Of a stretch of DNA of 64,000 bases, positions 8,783-18,027 are shown one piece after another. The position numbers were made by a program, and so were the translations under genes. The first letter of the stretch is position 1. Every line of letters begins with the position of its first letter. The DNA is from Ralstonia pickettii (lineage in GTDB: Bacteria; Pseudomonadota; Gammaproteobacteria; Burkholderiales; Burkholderiaceae): positions 620,001 to 684,000 of the forward strand of contig NZ_JFZG01000006.1 in NCBI RefSeq assembly GCF_000607165.1. The letters are read 5' to 3'. The notes beneath the pieces were generated by a model. That model was not told where the DNA came from, did no database searches, and was given only the letters and a program-made list of their open reading frames with translations.

Positions 8783-9328
8783 ATGAACGACGCCACCCTG
8801 CTCTCGCCAATGATTGCCCCCGTTGCCATGGGCGTGGCGCTGATAGCGGCGGCCATCGACGCGCAGCATCGCCGCATCCCGAACTGGCTGACCTTCGGTG
8901 CATGGCTTGCGGCGCTGCCGTTGCAGGTCGCAATCCATGGCTTCGGCAATGGCGCGCTGGAGTGGACGTGCGGCTGGCTTACGGGCCTGGCGATCTTCCT
9001 GCCCTTCTATCTGCTGCGCGGCATGGCTGCGGGCGACGTGAAGCTCATGGCCGCCGTAGGTGCCTGGCTTGGTGCGTTCATGGCTTTTGAGATTGCAATG
9101 GCCACGTTCGTGATCGGTGGCATCTGGGCGCTGGTATTCACCCTCCGGCACAAGCGCATGGCGCAGCTGCGCCGGAACCTGCGCGACGTCCTGTTGACGT
9201 CGGGGCAGGTCAGCCGGGAAGCCGGCGCGCCAACGCCGCAAGCCGATGCCTCTTGGTCGGTGGGCACGTTGCCGTACGGCGTTGCGATTGCCGCCGGCAC
9301 GATTGCAGTCTTGTTTGCATCGGCCTGA
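8783..9328 (+). CDS. tadV: TadV/CpaA prepilin peptidase (A24 family)
   Basis: This is a 181-residue membrane aspartic peptidase that cleaves Flp prepilins and TadE/F pseudopilins. The two catalytic aspartates are visible: Asp26 in AAAIDAQHRRIPN and Asp85 in the GMAAGDVKLM motif. There are about five hydrophobic segments. Like other TadV/CpaA proteins it lacks the N-terminal cysteine-rich methyltransferase domain of PilD. It sits directly after the three pilin genes. A polar C-terminal stretch of about 40 residues, rich in Arg and Gln, precedes the last helix. Confidence 0.92.
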   Translation: MNDATLLSPMIAPVAMGVALIAAAIDAQHRRIPNWLTFGAWLAALPLQVAIHGFGNGALEWTCGWLTGLAIFLPFYLLRGMAAGDVKLMAAVGAWLGAFMAFEIAMATFVIGGIWALVFTLRHKRMAQLRRNLRDVLLTSGQVSREAGAPTPQADASWSVGTLPYGVAIAAGTIAVLFASA

Positions 9329-9383
9329 TGCGCGCAATTTGCACATCTTGGCGCGCACTTCGTATTCACTCAGCCAAACGGTG

Positions 9384-10829
9384 ATGAAGATGATCGGGGA
9401 CCAAAGAATCGAGCACACAGAATTCGGGCACGCCCAACATGCGCCGCGCTCGCTCGAGGCCGTGCCATCGCCCACCGGGCTGGACGCCGCCCGTCGCGAG
9501 CCCGCTGCCCCTTGGCACATCCTGCCCCGCACCGTGGCCGAAACGGGCCTGGACATCTCGTTGCTGCTCGGCCTGCTCATGAAAGTGGCCTACCTGCATC
9601 GCAGCGCCACGCTGGTCATGCTGATGGACACCATCAAGCTGCCCGCCATGGTCATCAATGAAGTGGCGGCCTACGCTGTGCGCGAGCGCATGCTGGAAGT
9701 CGCCCACCGTGGCGCCAACGACCTGGACGTGCGCTTTCACCTGACCGACGCCGGCTATGTACGCGCCGCTGAATTCACTGCGCGCTGCAGCTATGTCGGC
9801 GCCGCGCCCGTCACGCTGGAAGCCTATGTTGAATCCGTTCAACGGCACTCCATCCAGTTCGCATCGTTGTCCAAGACTGATGTCACCACCGCCTTCAGCA
9901 CGTTCGTGATGCCGCCGGACCTGCTCGACGATGTGGGCGTCGCACTGAACACGAGCCGCGCGCTGATGCTCTACGGCCCTGCCGGCGGCGGCAAGACCTA
10001 TCTCGCCCAGCACCTCGGGATGCTGCTGCCCGGCGCCGTGCCGGTGCCGCACGCCATCACGATCGCGGGCGAGATCATCCAAATCTTCGACCCACTCGTG
10101 CACGTGGCGCAGGAAGACGAAGAAGGCCCCGTGGCCCGGCGCCCGCTGGATCGCCGCTGGCAGATGTGCCATCGGCCCGCGGTGCTCTCCGGCGGCGAGC
10201 TGACGCTGGAGATGCTCGAGCTGCGCTATGACGGCACGACCGGCTTCTATCAAGCGCCCCCGCACATGAAGGCCAACTGCGGCATCTACATCGTCGATGA
10301 CCTTGGCCGCCAGCAAGTGGGCGTGAGCGAACTGCTCAACCGCTGGATCGTGCCGCTGGACCGCCGCGTCGATATGTTCTCGCTGCGCAATGGCGTTCGG
10401 TTTTCCGTGCCGTTCGATGTTTGGCCGATCTTCTCGACCAACCTTGAACCGGCACAGTTGGGTGACGACGCCTTCCTGCGCCGGCTCGGCAGCAAGCTTT
10501 ACGTAGGCCCGCTCTCGGTGGCCGACTACCGCGAGGTCTATCTGCGCGCTGCGCAGGATCTCGGCCTGCAGAACGCAGATGCCGCCTTCAATTACCTGCG
10601 CGAAGCGCTGCACGAGGGCAGCGGCAAACCGTTGCTGGCCTGCATTCCGCGCGATCTGCTGCGCCTGGTGGCCTCCGCCGTCCAGTACCACGGTGGGCCG
10701 TCCGAGGTGACCGCAGAGGCGCTGCGCCGGGCATGGGACATCTACTTCTGTTCGCACACAGATTTCAAGACAACCGATTCCATGAGTGCGGGCATGGGCT
10801 GGCGGCAGGACAAGCAGGCTCGCACCTGA
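9384..10829 (+). CDS. AAA+ family ATPase embedded in the Tad locus
   Basis: This 481-residue cytoplasmic protein is a predicted AAA+ ATPase. Walker A is GPAGGGKT at about residues 198-205, Walker B-like IYIVDDLGR lies about 95 residues further on, and FSTNLEP fits a sensor-1 region. An N-terminal region of about 170 residues has no motif I can assign. It is not one of the canonical Tad proteins and is distinct from the secretion ATPase TadA. It lies between tadV and rcpC in the pilus operon. I chose ATG 9384, because starting at 9246 would overlap tadV by more than 80 bases. A remodelling or regulatory role in pilus assembly is inference. Confidence 0.75.
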   Translation: MKMIGDQRIEHTEFGHAQHAPRSLEAVPSPTGLDAARREPAAPWHILPRTVAETGLDISLLLGLLMKVAYLHRSATLVMLMDTIKLPAMVINEVAAYAVRERMLEVAHRGANDLDVRFHLTDAGYVRAAEFTARCSYVGAAPVTLEAYVESVQRHSIQFASLSKTDVTTAFSTFVMPPDLLDDVGVALNTSRALMLYGPAGGGKTYLAQHLGMLLPGAVPVPHAITIAGEIIQIFDPLVHVAQEDEEGPVARRPLDRRWQMCHRPAVLSGGELTLEMLELRYDGTTGFYQAPPHMKANCGIYIVDDLGRQQVGVSELLNRWIVPLDRRVDMFSLRNGVRFSVPFDVWPIFSTNLEPAQLGDDAFLRRLGSKLYVGPLSVADYREVYLRAAQDLGLQNADAAFNYLREALHEGSGKPLLACIPRDLLRLVASAVQYHGGPSEVTAEALRRAWDIYFCSHTDFKTTDSMSAGMGWRQDKQART

Positions 10830-10878
10830 GCCTTGCCGATCCGATCCGCTCTATTGATCTCAGAAGGGGGAACTCATC

Positions 10879-11730
10879 ATGAAAAACGCGCGTGCAATCG
10901 TGATGCTGGTCGTCGCATTGGTAGCGGGGATCGCGGCCGTTGTCTCTGCATCACGCTGGCTGTCTCAGCAATCATCCAGCTCCGTCAAACAAGTCGCGGT
11001 GGCCGCCAGCGACATGGATCTTGGCCAACCGCTGGGCAATGAGCAATTGCGCATGGTCAGTTGGCCAGCCGGCAGCCTGCCACCGGGCACGTTTGACGAT
11101 CCCAAGGCGCTGCAAGGGCGCGTGGTGCGCGCAAGCCTGCAGAAAGGCGAACCGATTCTGGAAAGCAAGCTTGCACCCATCGGTACCAAGGGCGGGCTTT
11201 CTGCCGTCATCGCGGAAGGCAAGCGCGCCATTACCGTACGTGTGAATGACGTGGTGGGCGTAGCGGGCTTCGCATTGCCCGGCAACCTGGTCGACGTGAT
11301 CGTCAACACCAATGAAGAAGCGAAGAGCGCGAACAACAATAACAACAGCATCTCCAAGATCGTGCTGGAAAAGATCCTGGTGCTGGCAGTCGCACAGCAA
11401 GTCAGCCGCGACGACACGCAACCCAAGGTCGTCAACGCGGTCACGCTGGAAGTGACACCCGATCAGGCAGAGAAGCTCGATGTGGCACGCAGCGTCGGAA
11501 CGCTCTCGCTGGTGCTGCGCAATCAGGTCGACGTGGCCGCCACGGCAACCGGCGGCGCCACCAAGGGCACCTTGCTGGGCACGCCCGCAGCCGAGCCCGC
11601 ACCCAAGGTGGTGATGGTCAGCACGACGCGTGCAACCGCCAAGGTGCGCCACGTTGCCTCGGGCCCGATCCGGCAACGCGACTGCATCGGTGTACTGGCG
11701 GGCGTGCAAGGCAGCATGGAATGCTTCTGA
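10879..11730 (+). CDS. rcpC: RcpC/CpaB Flp pilus assembly protein
   Basis: This 283-residue protein is RcpC/CpaB, a periplasmic component anchored by an N-terminal membrane helix (residues about 5-25). An SAF-type domain follows (VAASDMDLGQPL, then LQKGEPILESKL), then the RcpC/CpaB domain with VNDVVGVAGFALPGNLVDV. It is thought to work with the secretin RcpA. The ATG is preceded by AGAAGGGG. The gene is immediately upstream of rcpA, the usual Tad order. Confidence 0.9.
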   Translation: MKNARAIVMLVVALVAGIAAVVSASRWLSQQSSSSVKQVAVAASDMDLGQPLGNEQLRMVSWPAGSLPPGTFDDPKALQGRVVRASLQKGEPILESKLAPIGTKGGLSAVIAEGKRAITVRVNDVVGVAGFALPGNLVDVIVNTNEEAKSANNNNNSISKIVLEKILVLAVAQQVSRDDTQPKVVNAVTLEVTPDQAEKLDVARSVGTLSLVLRNQVDVAATATGGATKGTLLGTPAAEPAPKVVMVSTTRATAKVRHVASGPIRQRDCIGVLAGVQGSMECF

Positions 11731-11839
11731 CCCGCCATACCTGACAGTCCTTCAACACGCATTGCAACGTAGAGGTTAACCAGCCACAGCGTATCAACCG
11801 CATTTTCATCCTGTGCAGCAGACCCTCGGGGGGGGAGAT

Positions 11840-13822
11840 ATGAAGACGAACCAAAAAACCAATGTCGCCACTGTCGCGCCACGTAGCGGACAGATCCTCG
11901 GCAGCACACGCCTGCTCGTCCTGGCAAGTGCCGCCAGTGCCATGCTCTGCATGCCAACGCACGCGACAGCACAAACGGCCATGGAAGCAGGTGCCGTAGC
12001 CAAGTCCACGACGGCACCGGTCGTGATGCAGTCCCGCGCCGGAGCATCCGCGCCAGTGCAGATGACGATCAGCATGAACCCGGCGCTGGCGACTGCGCCG
12101 GTGGCTGACGTACGGGGCCCCAACTGCATAGGCGCCGTGCGCGGCGAAAGCAGCGTAGTGGTGCCTGTTGGCAAGTCTTCGCTCATCTCGCTACCGGAGC
12201 CCGTGCGCAATCGCACCCTCGGCAATCCAGCCGTGGTGCAGGCCACCATGGTGTCGCCGCAATCGATGTATCTGCTGGGCCGCAGTGTGGGCACCACCAA
12301 CATGATCGTGCAGGGTCGCAGCGGCGCCTGCAGCATCGTCAATGTAGTGGTCAACGCAGATGCAGGGGGCTTGCAGACCTCGCTCGCACAACTGATGCCA
12401 GGGGAAAGCAAGATTCGTGTGATGACCGCGGCTGACAGCCTTGTGCTCGCCGGCAACGTGTCGAGCGCACAGGCCGCGCAGCAAGCCATGGAAATCGCAC
12501 ACGCCTATGCAGCCTCCGCACAGAGTGGCGCAGACAAGGGCGGTGGCGCAGCCGGTGCACCCGCAGGCGGCAGCGGCGCCAGCGTCATCAATATGATGAT
12601 CGTGGATACGCCGCAGCAGGTCATGCTGGAAGTGAAGGTGGCGGAAGTGTCGAAGACCCTGCTGAACCAGCTGGGCTCGGCACTCAATGTCCAAGGCGGA
12701 TTCGGCTCGTGGAGCGGCGGCCTGTTGACCTCCCTGTTGACCGGCTCGTCTACCGCGCTTTTTGGCAACAAGGCGAACAACCGGCCCTTCCAGGTTGAGC
12801 TGGATGCGCAAAAGAACGACAGCCTGGTGAAGATTCTTGCCGAGCCGAATCTCGTCACGCTCAGCGGGCAGGAAGCCAGCTTCCTGGCTGGCGGCAAGAT
12901 CTACATCCCGGTTGCGCAGAGCAGCAGCTCAGGCGGCGCACCCACCATCACGCTGCAAGAAGAGGAATACGGCGTTGGCCTGAAGTTCACGCCAACCGTG
13001 ATGGCCAATGGCCGCATCAACCTCAAGGTGGCACCGGAGGTGTCGGAACTCTCGCCCACGGGCGCAACTGTCACTGGTGCCAACACGAACGGCCAGACCA
13101 TCCTGCCGCTCATCACCACGCGGCGCGCGTCCACCACCGTGCAGATGCGTGACGGAGAGAGCTTCGCCATCGGTGGGCTGCTGCAAGACAACGCACGCGG
13201 CTCGCTGAAGGCATTGCCTGGCGCGGGTGAAATCCCCGTCCTGGGCACGCTCTTCCGCAGCACGCAGTTCCAGCATGATCTGACGGAGCTGGTCATCGTC
13301 ATCACGCCGCGACTGGTGCAGCCAATGCAGACAGCCTCGTATCCGCTGCCGACTGACAGCTTCTCAACGCCCAACGAGCTTGCCGTCTACCTGACGGGCA
13401 ACATGGAAGGCTCCGGCCCCAAGAACCGCGCAGCCAAACCAGCAACGGCCGCTGCACCTGCCACGGCACCGCAGGCACCCGCACAGGCACCGAGCGCACC
13501 CACTGCGCCCAGCTCGCAGGCGCCGATGCCGGCTCCGGTTGCGCCCGCTCCGGTGGCCCAGGCCATCCCTGCCCCGCGCACTGAGGTGAGCATCGCCCCG
13601 CCAACGCAGCCGGCAAACGTCACGCCAGAAAAGCCGGCGGCCACGCTACCGGTTGCAGAGGCCGCGCCCGCCACAACATCGGCCCCGGCGCCCACGGACG
13701 ACAACGCCGCGCGTGTTGCCCGAATCGAAGCCACCGCAGCACGGCTGGCCCAGGCCAGAACCAAGACGCAGGGCCGGCAGACGGCAGTGGCCGATACGAC
13801 CACAACCCCGCAGACACGCTAA
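11840..13822 (+). CDS. rcpA: RcpA/CpaC outer-membrane secretin with long Pro/Ala-rich tail
   Basis: This 660-residue protein is the Tad secretin, forming the outer-membrane channel for the Flp pilus. It has a signal peptide ending near AHATAQ, a pilus-assembly N-terminal domain (EPVRNRTLGNPAVVQ to GACSIVNVVVN), a ring-forming BON-like segment, and the secretin core with ILAEPNLVTLSGQEASFLAGG and VIVITPRLVQPM. After the secretin domain there is an unusual tail of about 140 residues, very rich in Pro and Ala and ending in a short charged Arg/Ala segment. I chose the ATG at 11840, preceded by a G-rich ribosome site, over an ATG 27 bases upstream. Confidence 0.92.
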   Translation: MKTNQKTNVATVAPRSGQILGSTRLLVLASAASAMLCMPTHATAQTAMEAGAVAKSTTAPVVMQSRAGASAPVQMTISMNPALATAPVADVRGPNCIGAVRGESSVVVPVGKSSLISLPEPVRNRTLGNPAVVQATMVSPQSMYLLGRSVGTTNMIVQGRSGACSIVNVVVNADAGGLQTSLAQLMPGESKIRVMTAADSLVLAGNVSSAQAAQQAMEIAHAYAASAQSGADKGGGAAGAPAGGSGASVINMMIVDTPQQVMLEVKVAEVSKTLLNQLGSALNVQGGFGSWSGGLLTSLLTGSSTALFGNKANNRPFQVELDAQKNDSLVKILAEPNLVTLSGQEASFLAGGKIYIPVAQSSSSGGAPTITLQEEEYGVGLKFTPTVMANGRINLKVAPEVSELSPTGATVTGANTNGQTILPLITTRRASTTVQMRDGESFAIGGLLQDNARGSLKALPGAGEIPVLGTLFRSTQFQHDLTELVIVITPRLVQPMQTASYPLPTDSFSTPNELAVYLTGNMEGSGPKNRAAKPATAAAPATAPQAPAQAPSAPTAPSSQAPMPAPVAPAPVAQAIPAPRTEVSIAPPTQPANVTPEKPAATLPVAEAAPATTSAPAPTDDNAARVARIEATAARLAQARTKTQGRQTAVADTTTTPQTR

Positions 13823-13847
13823 CCCGGGAACCATGTGGAGATATGCC

Positions 13848-14186
13848 ATGAACACCAATCTCAAATACCTGCAACGCGCCGCACTCGTGATCCTGGCTTG
13901 CCAGGCCCTGACTGCCTGCATGACCACGACACCCAACTGGGACAAGCACTTCGGCGAGGCCGTCACCAGCGTCAAGCAAGCACAGGTGATCAATCCCGAC
14001 GCACCGGCCGGGTTGCCCGCGCTGAATGGCTATGACGGCAAAGCCGCAGTGGCCGCCATGAGCAACTATGACCGCTCGATGACCCGCTTCCCCGCTGGGG
14101 GTACTGGCACCGGCAGCGGTGGGTACGGCGGATTCGGCAGCGGCGGGTACGGCGGTAGCGGGATGTCCGGTAGCTTCTCACGCTGA
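13848..14186 (+). CDS. Small Gly-rich lipoprotein in the Tad locus
   Basis: This is a 112-residue predicted lipoprotein. The N-terminal hydrophobic stretch ends in a lipobox, LTAC, followed by a polar region with PNWDKHFGEAV and a C-terminal glycine/serine-rich tail of repeated GGYGG/GSGG units. I do not recognise the family. It occupies the position between rcpA and tadZ where rcpB or cpaD is found in other Tad loci, so it may play the outer-membrane accessory role. That is inference from position and lipidation only. The start at 13848 follows GTGGAGATATGCC; an ATG at 13833 is an alternative. Confidence 0.75.
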   Translation: MNTNLKYLQRAALVILACQALTACMTTTPNWDKHFGEAVTSVKQAQVINPDAPAGLPALNGYDGKAAVAAMSNYDRSMTRFPAGGTGTGSGGYGGFGSGGYGGSGMSGSFSR

Positions 14187-14302
14187 CAGCACTTGGCGGG
14201 TGCCCAAACAGCATCCGCCATCGCCAGCCTGATACCAGGCCAGCCCTGTCACGGCGCGATGCAACGACATACAGAACACACGATCGAACGGGGAGCTTTG
14301 CC

Positions 14303-15511
14303 ATGCTCAAGATCTTGATTGCCTCCGAAGACGGTGAACGCCTGGCGGACCTTGCACGCCTGGTAGCCGCCGCCGGCAGCTACCAGGTCATGCACCTGCA
14401 TGCGGCACCGGGCAGCCTGTCCACGCATGCCTGCCAACTGCGCGGCGCGGATGCGCTCATCATCGACCAGCCAAGCAGTGGCCCCAGCCAGATGCTGAGC
14501 ATCGAACTGCTGCGGCAGCAGTTCGCTGACCTGCCCTGCATCCTCGTCACGCAAACCCAGGAGCGCGACGACCTGATTCGCGCGCTGCGCGCCGGCGTCA
14601 GTGACATACTGACTTGGCCGCTGGAACGCGCCCAACTGACGACAGCGCTCACGCGGCTGGAAACCAGCCACATCCCGAGAACGCGAGAGGAAGCGCGCGT
14701 GATTGCCTTCATCTCCAGCAAGGGCGGCGCCGGTTCCAGCTTCATCGCCAGCAACGTCGGCTACACGCTGGCAGCACACGAACACAAGCGCGTGCTGTTG
14801 ATCGACCTGAACACGCAGTTCAGCGACACGCACTTTCTGGTGAGCAACAAGACACCACCCGCCACGCTGTCCGAAGTGTGCGCACAGGTCGACCGCCTGG
14901 ACGATGCCTTCCTGGAAGCGTGTCTGACACGCGTGGCGAAGGACTTTGACGTCCTGGCCGGCGCCAGCGACCCCATCAAGGCGGGCGAGATCAAGAAGGA
15001 CAAGATCGAGTACGTGCTCTCGCTGGTGTCACCGATCTACGACTTCATCCTGGTGGACGTCGGGCAAGCAATCAACCCGCTGTCGATTGCGGTGCTCGAT
15101 CACTGCGACCAGATCTGCGTCGTGGTCCAGCCGACCATTGCCTTTGCGCGCACGGGGCGGCGCCTGCTGGATATCCTGCACGGACTGCATTACCCCGCCG
15201 AAAAGCTGCGCATCCTGGTCAACCGGCATGGCAAGCGTGACGAGCTACCACGCAGCACGCTGGAGCAAGTCTTCGGACAGAAGCTCTTTCATGTGCTGCC
15301 CGAAGATGCGGCCTCGGTGGATGACTCCATCTGCCAGGGCATGCCCATTGCCCAGCACCACCGCAGCAGCGCCATGGCCAAGGCGCTCATGGCCTTAGCC
15401 AACGTCTTCGCCACAGCGCGCGAGAACGATCGTCACGCATCGCAAGAGAAGGGCTTCTCCTTGAGCAAGTTCTTCTCGCGGGCCAAGACGTCGTCTCCGA
15501 ACATTGCCTAA
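14303..15511 (+). CDS. tadZ: TadZ/CpaE pilus localisation ATPase-like protein
   Basis: This 402-residue protein is TadZ/CpaE, which positions the Tad machine in the cell. It has an N-terminal receiver-like domain (about residues 1-115) and a C-terminal MinD/ParA-like domain. The deviant Walker A at about residues 140-146 reads KGGAGSS: the first lysine is kept, but the P-loop lysine of KGGxGK[ST] is replaced by Ser. Atypical P-loops are known in this family, so it may bind nucleotide without ordinary hydrolysis. It lies 39 bases upstream of tadA. Confidence 0.9.
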   Translation: MLKILIASEDGERLADLARLVAAAGSYQVMHLHAAPGSLSTHACQLRGADALIIDQPSSGPSQMLSIELLRQQFADLPCILVTQTQERDDLIRALRAGVSDILTWPLERAQLTTALTRLETSHIPRTREEARVIAFISSKGGAGSSFIASNVGYTLAAHEHKRVLLIDLNTQFSDTHFLVSNKTPPATLSEVCAQVDRLDDAFLEACLTRVAKDFDVLAGASDPIKAGEIKKDKIEYVLSLVSPIYDFILVDVGQAINPLSIAVLDHCDQICVVVQPTIAFARTGRRLLDILHGLHYPAEKLRILVNRHGKRDELPRSTLEQVFGQKLFHVLPEDAASVDDSICQGMPIAQHHRSSAMAKALMALANVFATARENDRHASQEKGFSLSKFFSRAKTSSPNIA

Positions 15512-15550
15512 GTTTCTCCTGTCCATTTCGCCAGTCAGACGGAGCCCATC

Positions 15551-16915
15551 ATGTCGATCCGCGAACAACTCTCCCGCCCGGACCACGCGCCGATGTCCAT
15601 GAACGGACACGCACCGTACCACCACAGCGTGGCGGGCCATCCGGCCTATCGGGACTTCAAGAAAACCGTGCACGAAGTGGTGCTGGACCGCGTGGATCTG
15701 GAACGGCTGGCCCGGTTCCCGACCGAGCAGGTGCGCCACGAGATCGGCGCCCTGGTCAACAACATCATCGACGAAGAAAAGCTGCTGCTCAACGACACCG
15801 AGCGCCGGCAGATGACTACCGATGTGTATGACGAGATGTTCGGCTTCGGCCCGCTGGAGCCGCTGCTGCAGGACCCAACGGTGTCCGACATCCTGGTCAA
15901 CACGGCAAAGCAGGTCTACGTCGAACGCCGCGGCAAGCTGGAACTTACCGACGTCACCTTCTACGACGATGCGCACCTGATGAAGGTGATCGAGAAGATC
16001 GTCTCGCGCGTGGGCCGTCGCATTGATGAAACCAGCCCGATGGTGGATGCGCGGCTGCCCGATGGCTCGCGGGTGAACGCCATTATTCCGCCCTCGGCCA
16101 TCGATGGCCCGCTGCTCTCGATCCGCCGGTTTGCGACCAACCCGCTGCAGGTCTCGGACTTGATCGATCTCAAGACACTCACGCCGCCCATGGCCAAGCT
16201 GATGCAAGCCTTGTCGCAAGCCAAGGTGAACGTGCTGGTGTCGGGCGGCACGGGCAGCGGCAAAACCACACTCCTGAACATCCTCTCGGGCTTCATCCCG
16301 GCCGACGAGCGGATGGTCACCATCGAAGATGCCGCAGAACTGCAACTGCGCCAACCGCACGTGCTGCGCCTGGAAACGCGCCCGCCCAACATCGAGGGTA
16401 AAGGTGAGATCACGCAGCGTGCACTGGTGCGCAACGCCCTGCGCATGCGGCCAGACCGCATCCTCCTGGGCGAAGTGCGCGGCGGCGAGGCCCTGGACAT
16501 GCTCAATGCCATGAATACCGGCCACGAAGGGTCACTCACCACCGTGCACGCCAACACCCCGCGCGATGCGCTCACGCGCATGGAAAACATGGTGAACATG
16601 GCGGGCCTGAACCTGCCACCCAAAACAATCCGGCAGCAGATCGCTTCGGCCATCACCGTGATCATCCAGGTTGCGCGTTTGACGGATGGGCGCCGCAAAG
16701 TCATAAGCATCCAGGAGATCACCGGCATGGAAGGTGATGTCATCAACATGCAGGAAATCTTCACCTTCCAGCGCACGGGCATCGCGCAAGACGGCTCCGT
16801 CAAGGGGCTCTTCCGCGCCACGGGGGTCTATCCGAAATTTGCCGAGCGGCTGCGCGTGTTCGGGGTGGGCTTGCCAGACGAGACCTTTGACCCGCAAAGG
16901 CACTTTGAGGTCTAA
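15551..16915 (+). CDS. tadA: TadA/CpaF secretion ATPase
   Basis: This 454-residue protein is the VirB11/CpaF-type hexameric ATPase that powers Flp pilus assembly at the inner membrane. Walker A is [12 protein letters not shown] at about 232-243, followed by the Asp/Glu box and Walker [11 protein letters not shown] at about 304-313. The His box [11 protein letters not shown] is at about 325-335. All key residues are intact, and the length is normal. It is preceded by tadZ and followed by tadB after 64 bases. Confidence 0.95.
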   Translation: MSIREQLSRPDHAPMSMNGHAPYHHSVAGHPAYRDFKKTVHEVVLDRVDLERLARFPTEQVRHEIGALVNNIIDEEKLLLNDTERRQMTTDVYDEMFGFGPLEPLLQDPTVSDILVNTAKQVYVERRGKLELTDVTFYDDAHLMKVIEKIVSRVGRRIDETSPMVDARLPDGSRVNAIIPPSAIDGPLLSIRRFATNPLQVSDLIDLKTLTPPMAKLMQALSQAKVNVLVSGGTGSGKTTLLNILSGFIPADERMVTIEDAAELQLRQPHVLRLETRPPNIEGKGEITQRALVRNALRMRPDRILLGEVRGGEALDMLNAMNTGHEGSLTTVHANTPRDALTRMENMVNMAGLNLPPKTIRQQIASAITVIIQVARLTDGRRKVISIQEITGMEGDVINMQEIFTFQRTGIAQDGSVKGLFRATGVYPKFAERLRVFGVGLPDETFDPQRHFEV

Positions 16916-16979
16916 AGGCTTGAAGTCAAAGCCACCACCAGTGTGGTCCAAGCGCGATCTAGAAACGGGGGCACCCTAA

Positions 16980-17957
16980 ATGAACGAAATCTTCTACGCG
17001 TTCGCAATCCTGCTGTTCGCGGCCGTCGTGCTCTGCATCGAGGGGGTCTACCAGTGGTGGAACAACTACCACGGCCCCGAGGCCAAGCGCGTTGATGCCC
17101 GCATCCGTGCGCTGTCCGCGGGCGGACACGTCGGCACCGAGCAGCTCTCGATTCTCAAGAAACGCCTGCTGAGCGAATCACCGCAGTTCCAGCGCTGGTT
17201 GATGAGCCTGCCCCGCGTGAGCACGATCGACCGTTGGCTGGAGCAATCCGGCAGCGCTTGGTCGGTTGCGCAGCTCCTGGGATACACCATCCTGATCGGC
17301 GTCGGAGTACTGGCAGTCGGTGCGTTGCTGCCGTTCCCGTTTGGCATCGTGACGGCCTGCGCGCTGCTCATGTCTGCGCTGCCGGTCTTGCACATCGCAT
17401 CGCAGCGGCGCAAACGCCTGAAGAAGCTGGAGGCGCAGCTTCCCGACGCGGTGGACATGATTGCCCGTGCACTGCGTGCCGGCCACTCCTTCGCCAGCGC
17501 GCTGGGCATGGTCGGGCAGGAGATCAAGGAGCCGATGGGCCCCGAGTTCCGCACCACATTCGAAGAAATCAACTACGGCGTGTCGCTCGATGAAGCCTTG
17601 ACCAACCTCGCCAAGCGAGTGCCCGTCAATGACCTGCGCTACTTCGTGATTGCCGTGCTCATCCAGCGCGAAAGCGGCGGCAACCTGGCGGAGATTCTCG
17701 ACACCATCGGCAACCTTGTGCGCGAGCGCCTGAAGCTGTACGACAAGATCCGCGTGCTGTCAGCCGAAGGGCGGTTGTCGGCATGGATTCTCGGGCTGCT
17801 GCCCTTCGGCACCGCCGGCATGATCCTCATCGTCAATCCGGACTTCATGAAGGTGCTATGGACGGACCCGATGGGGCTGAAGATGATCGGCCTGGCAATG
17901 CTCAACATGGTGATGGGGCTGATCTGGATGCGCAAGATCATCCGCATCCGGGTCTGA
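16980..17957 (+). CDS. tadB: TadB inner-membrane platform protein
   Basis: This 325-residue protein is the TadB member of the GspF-type platform proteins, inserted in the inner membrane next to TadA. It has an N-terminal helix (about residues 5-25), a central hydrophobic pair near residues 95-140, the GspF domain with LPDAVDMIARALRAGHSF and NLAEILDTIGNLVRER, and a C-terminal pair of helices. Intact length and order (tadA-tadB-tadC) support the call. Confidence 0.92.
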   Translation: MNEIFYAFAILLFAAVVLCIEGVYQWWNNYHGPEAKRVDARIRALSAGGHVGTEQLSILKKRLLSESPQFQRWLMSLPRVSTIDRWLEQSGSAWSVAQLLGYTILIGVGVLAVGALLPFPFGIVTACALLMSALPVLHIASQRRKRLKKLEAQLPDAVDMIARALRAGHSFASALGMVGQEIKEPMGPEFRTTFEEINYGVSLDEALTNLAKRVPVNDLRYFVIAVLIQRESGGNLAEILDTIGNLVRERLKLYDKIRVLSAEGRLSAWILGLLPFGTAGMILIVNPDFMKVLWTDPMGLKMIGLAMLNMVMGLIWMRKIIRIRV

Positions 17958-18027
17958 CGGACGTGCGATATGCAGCACAGTGACCTGACCTGACAACGTG
18001 ACCTCGTTTTCTTGGGGGGAGACGATC

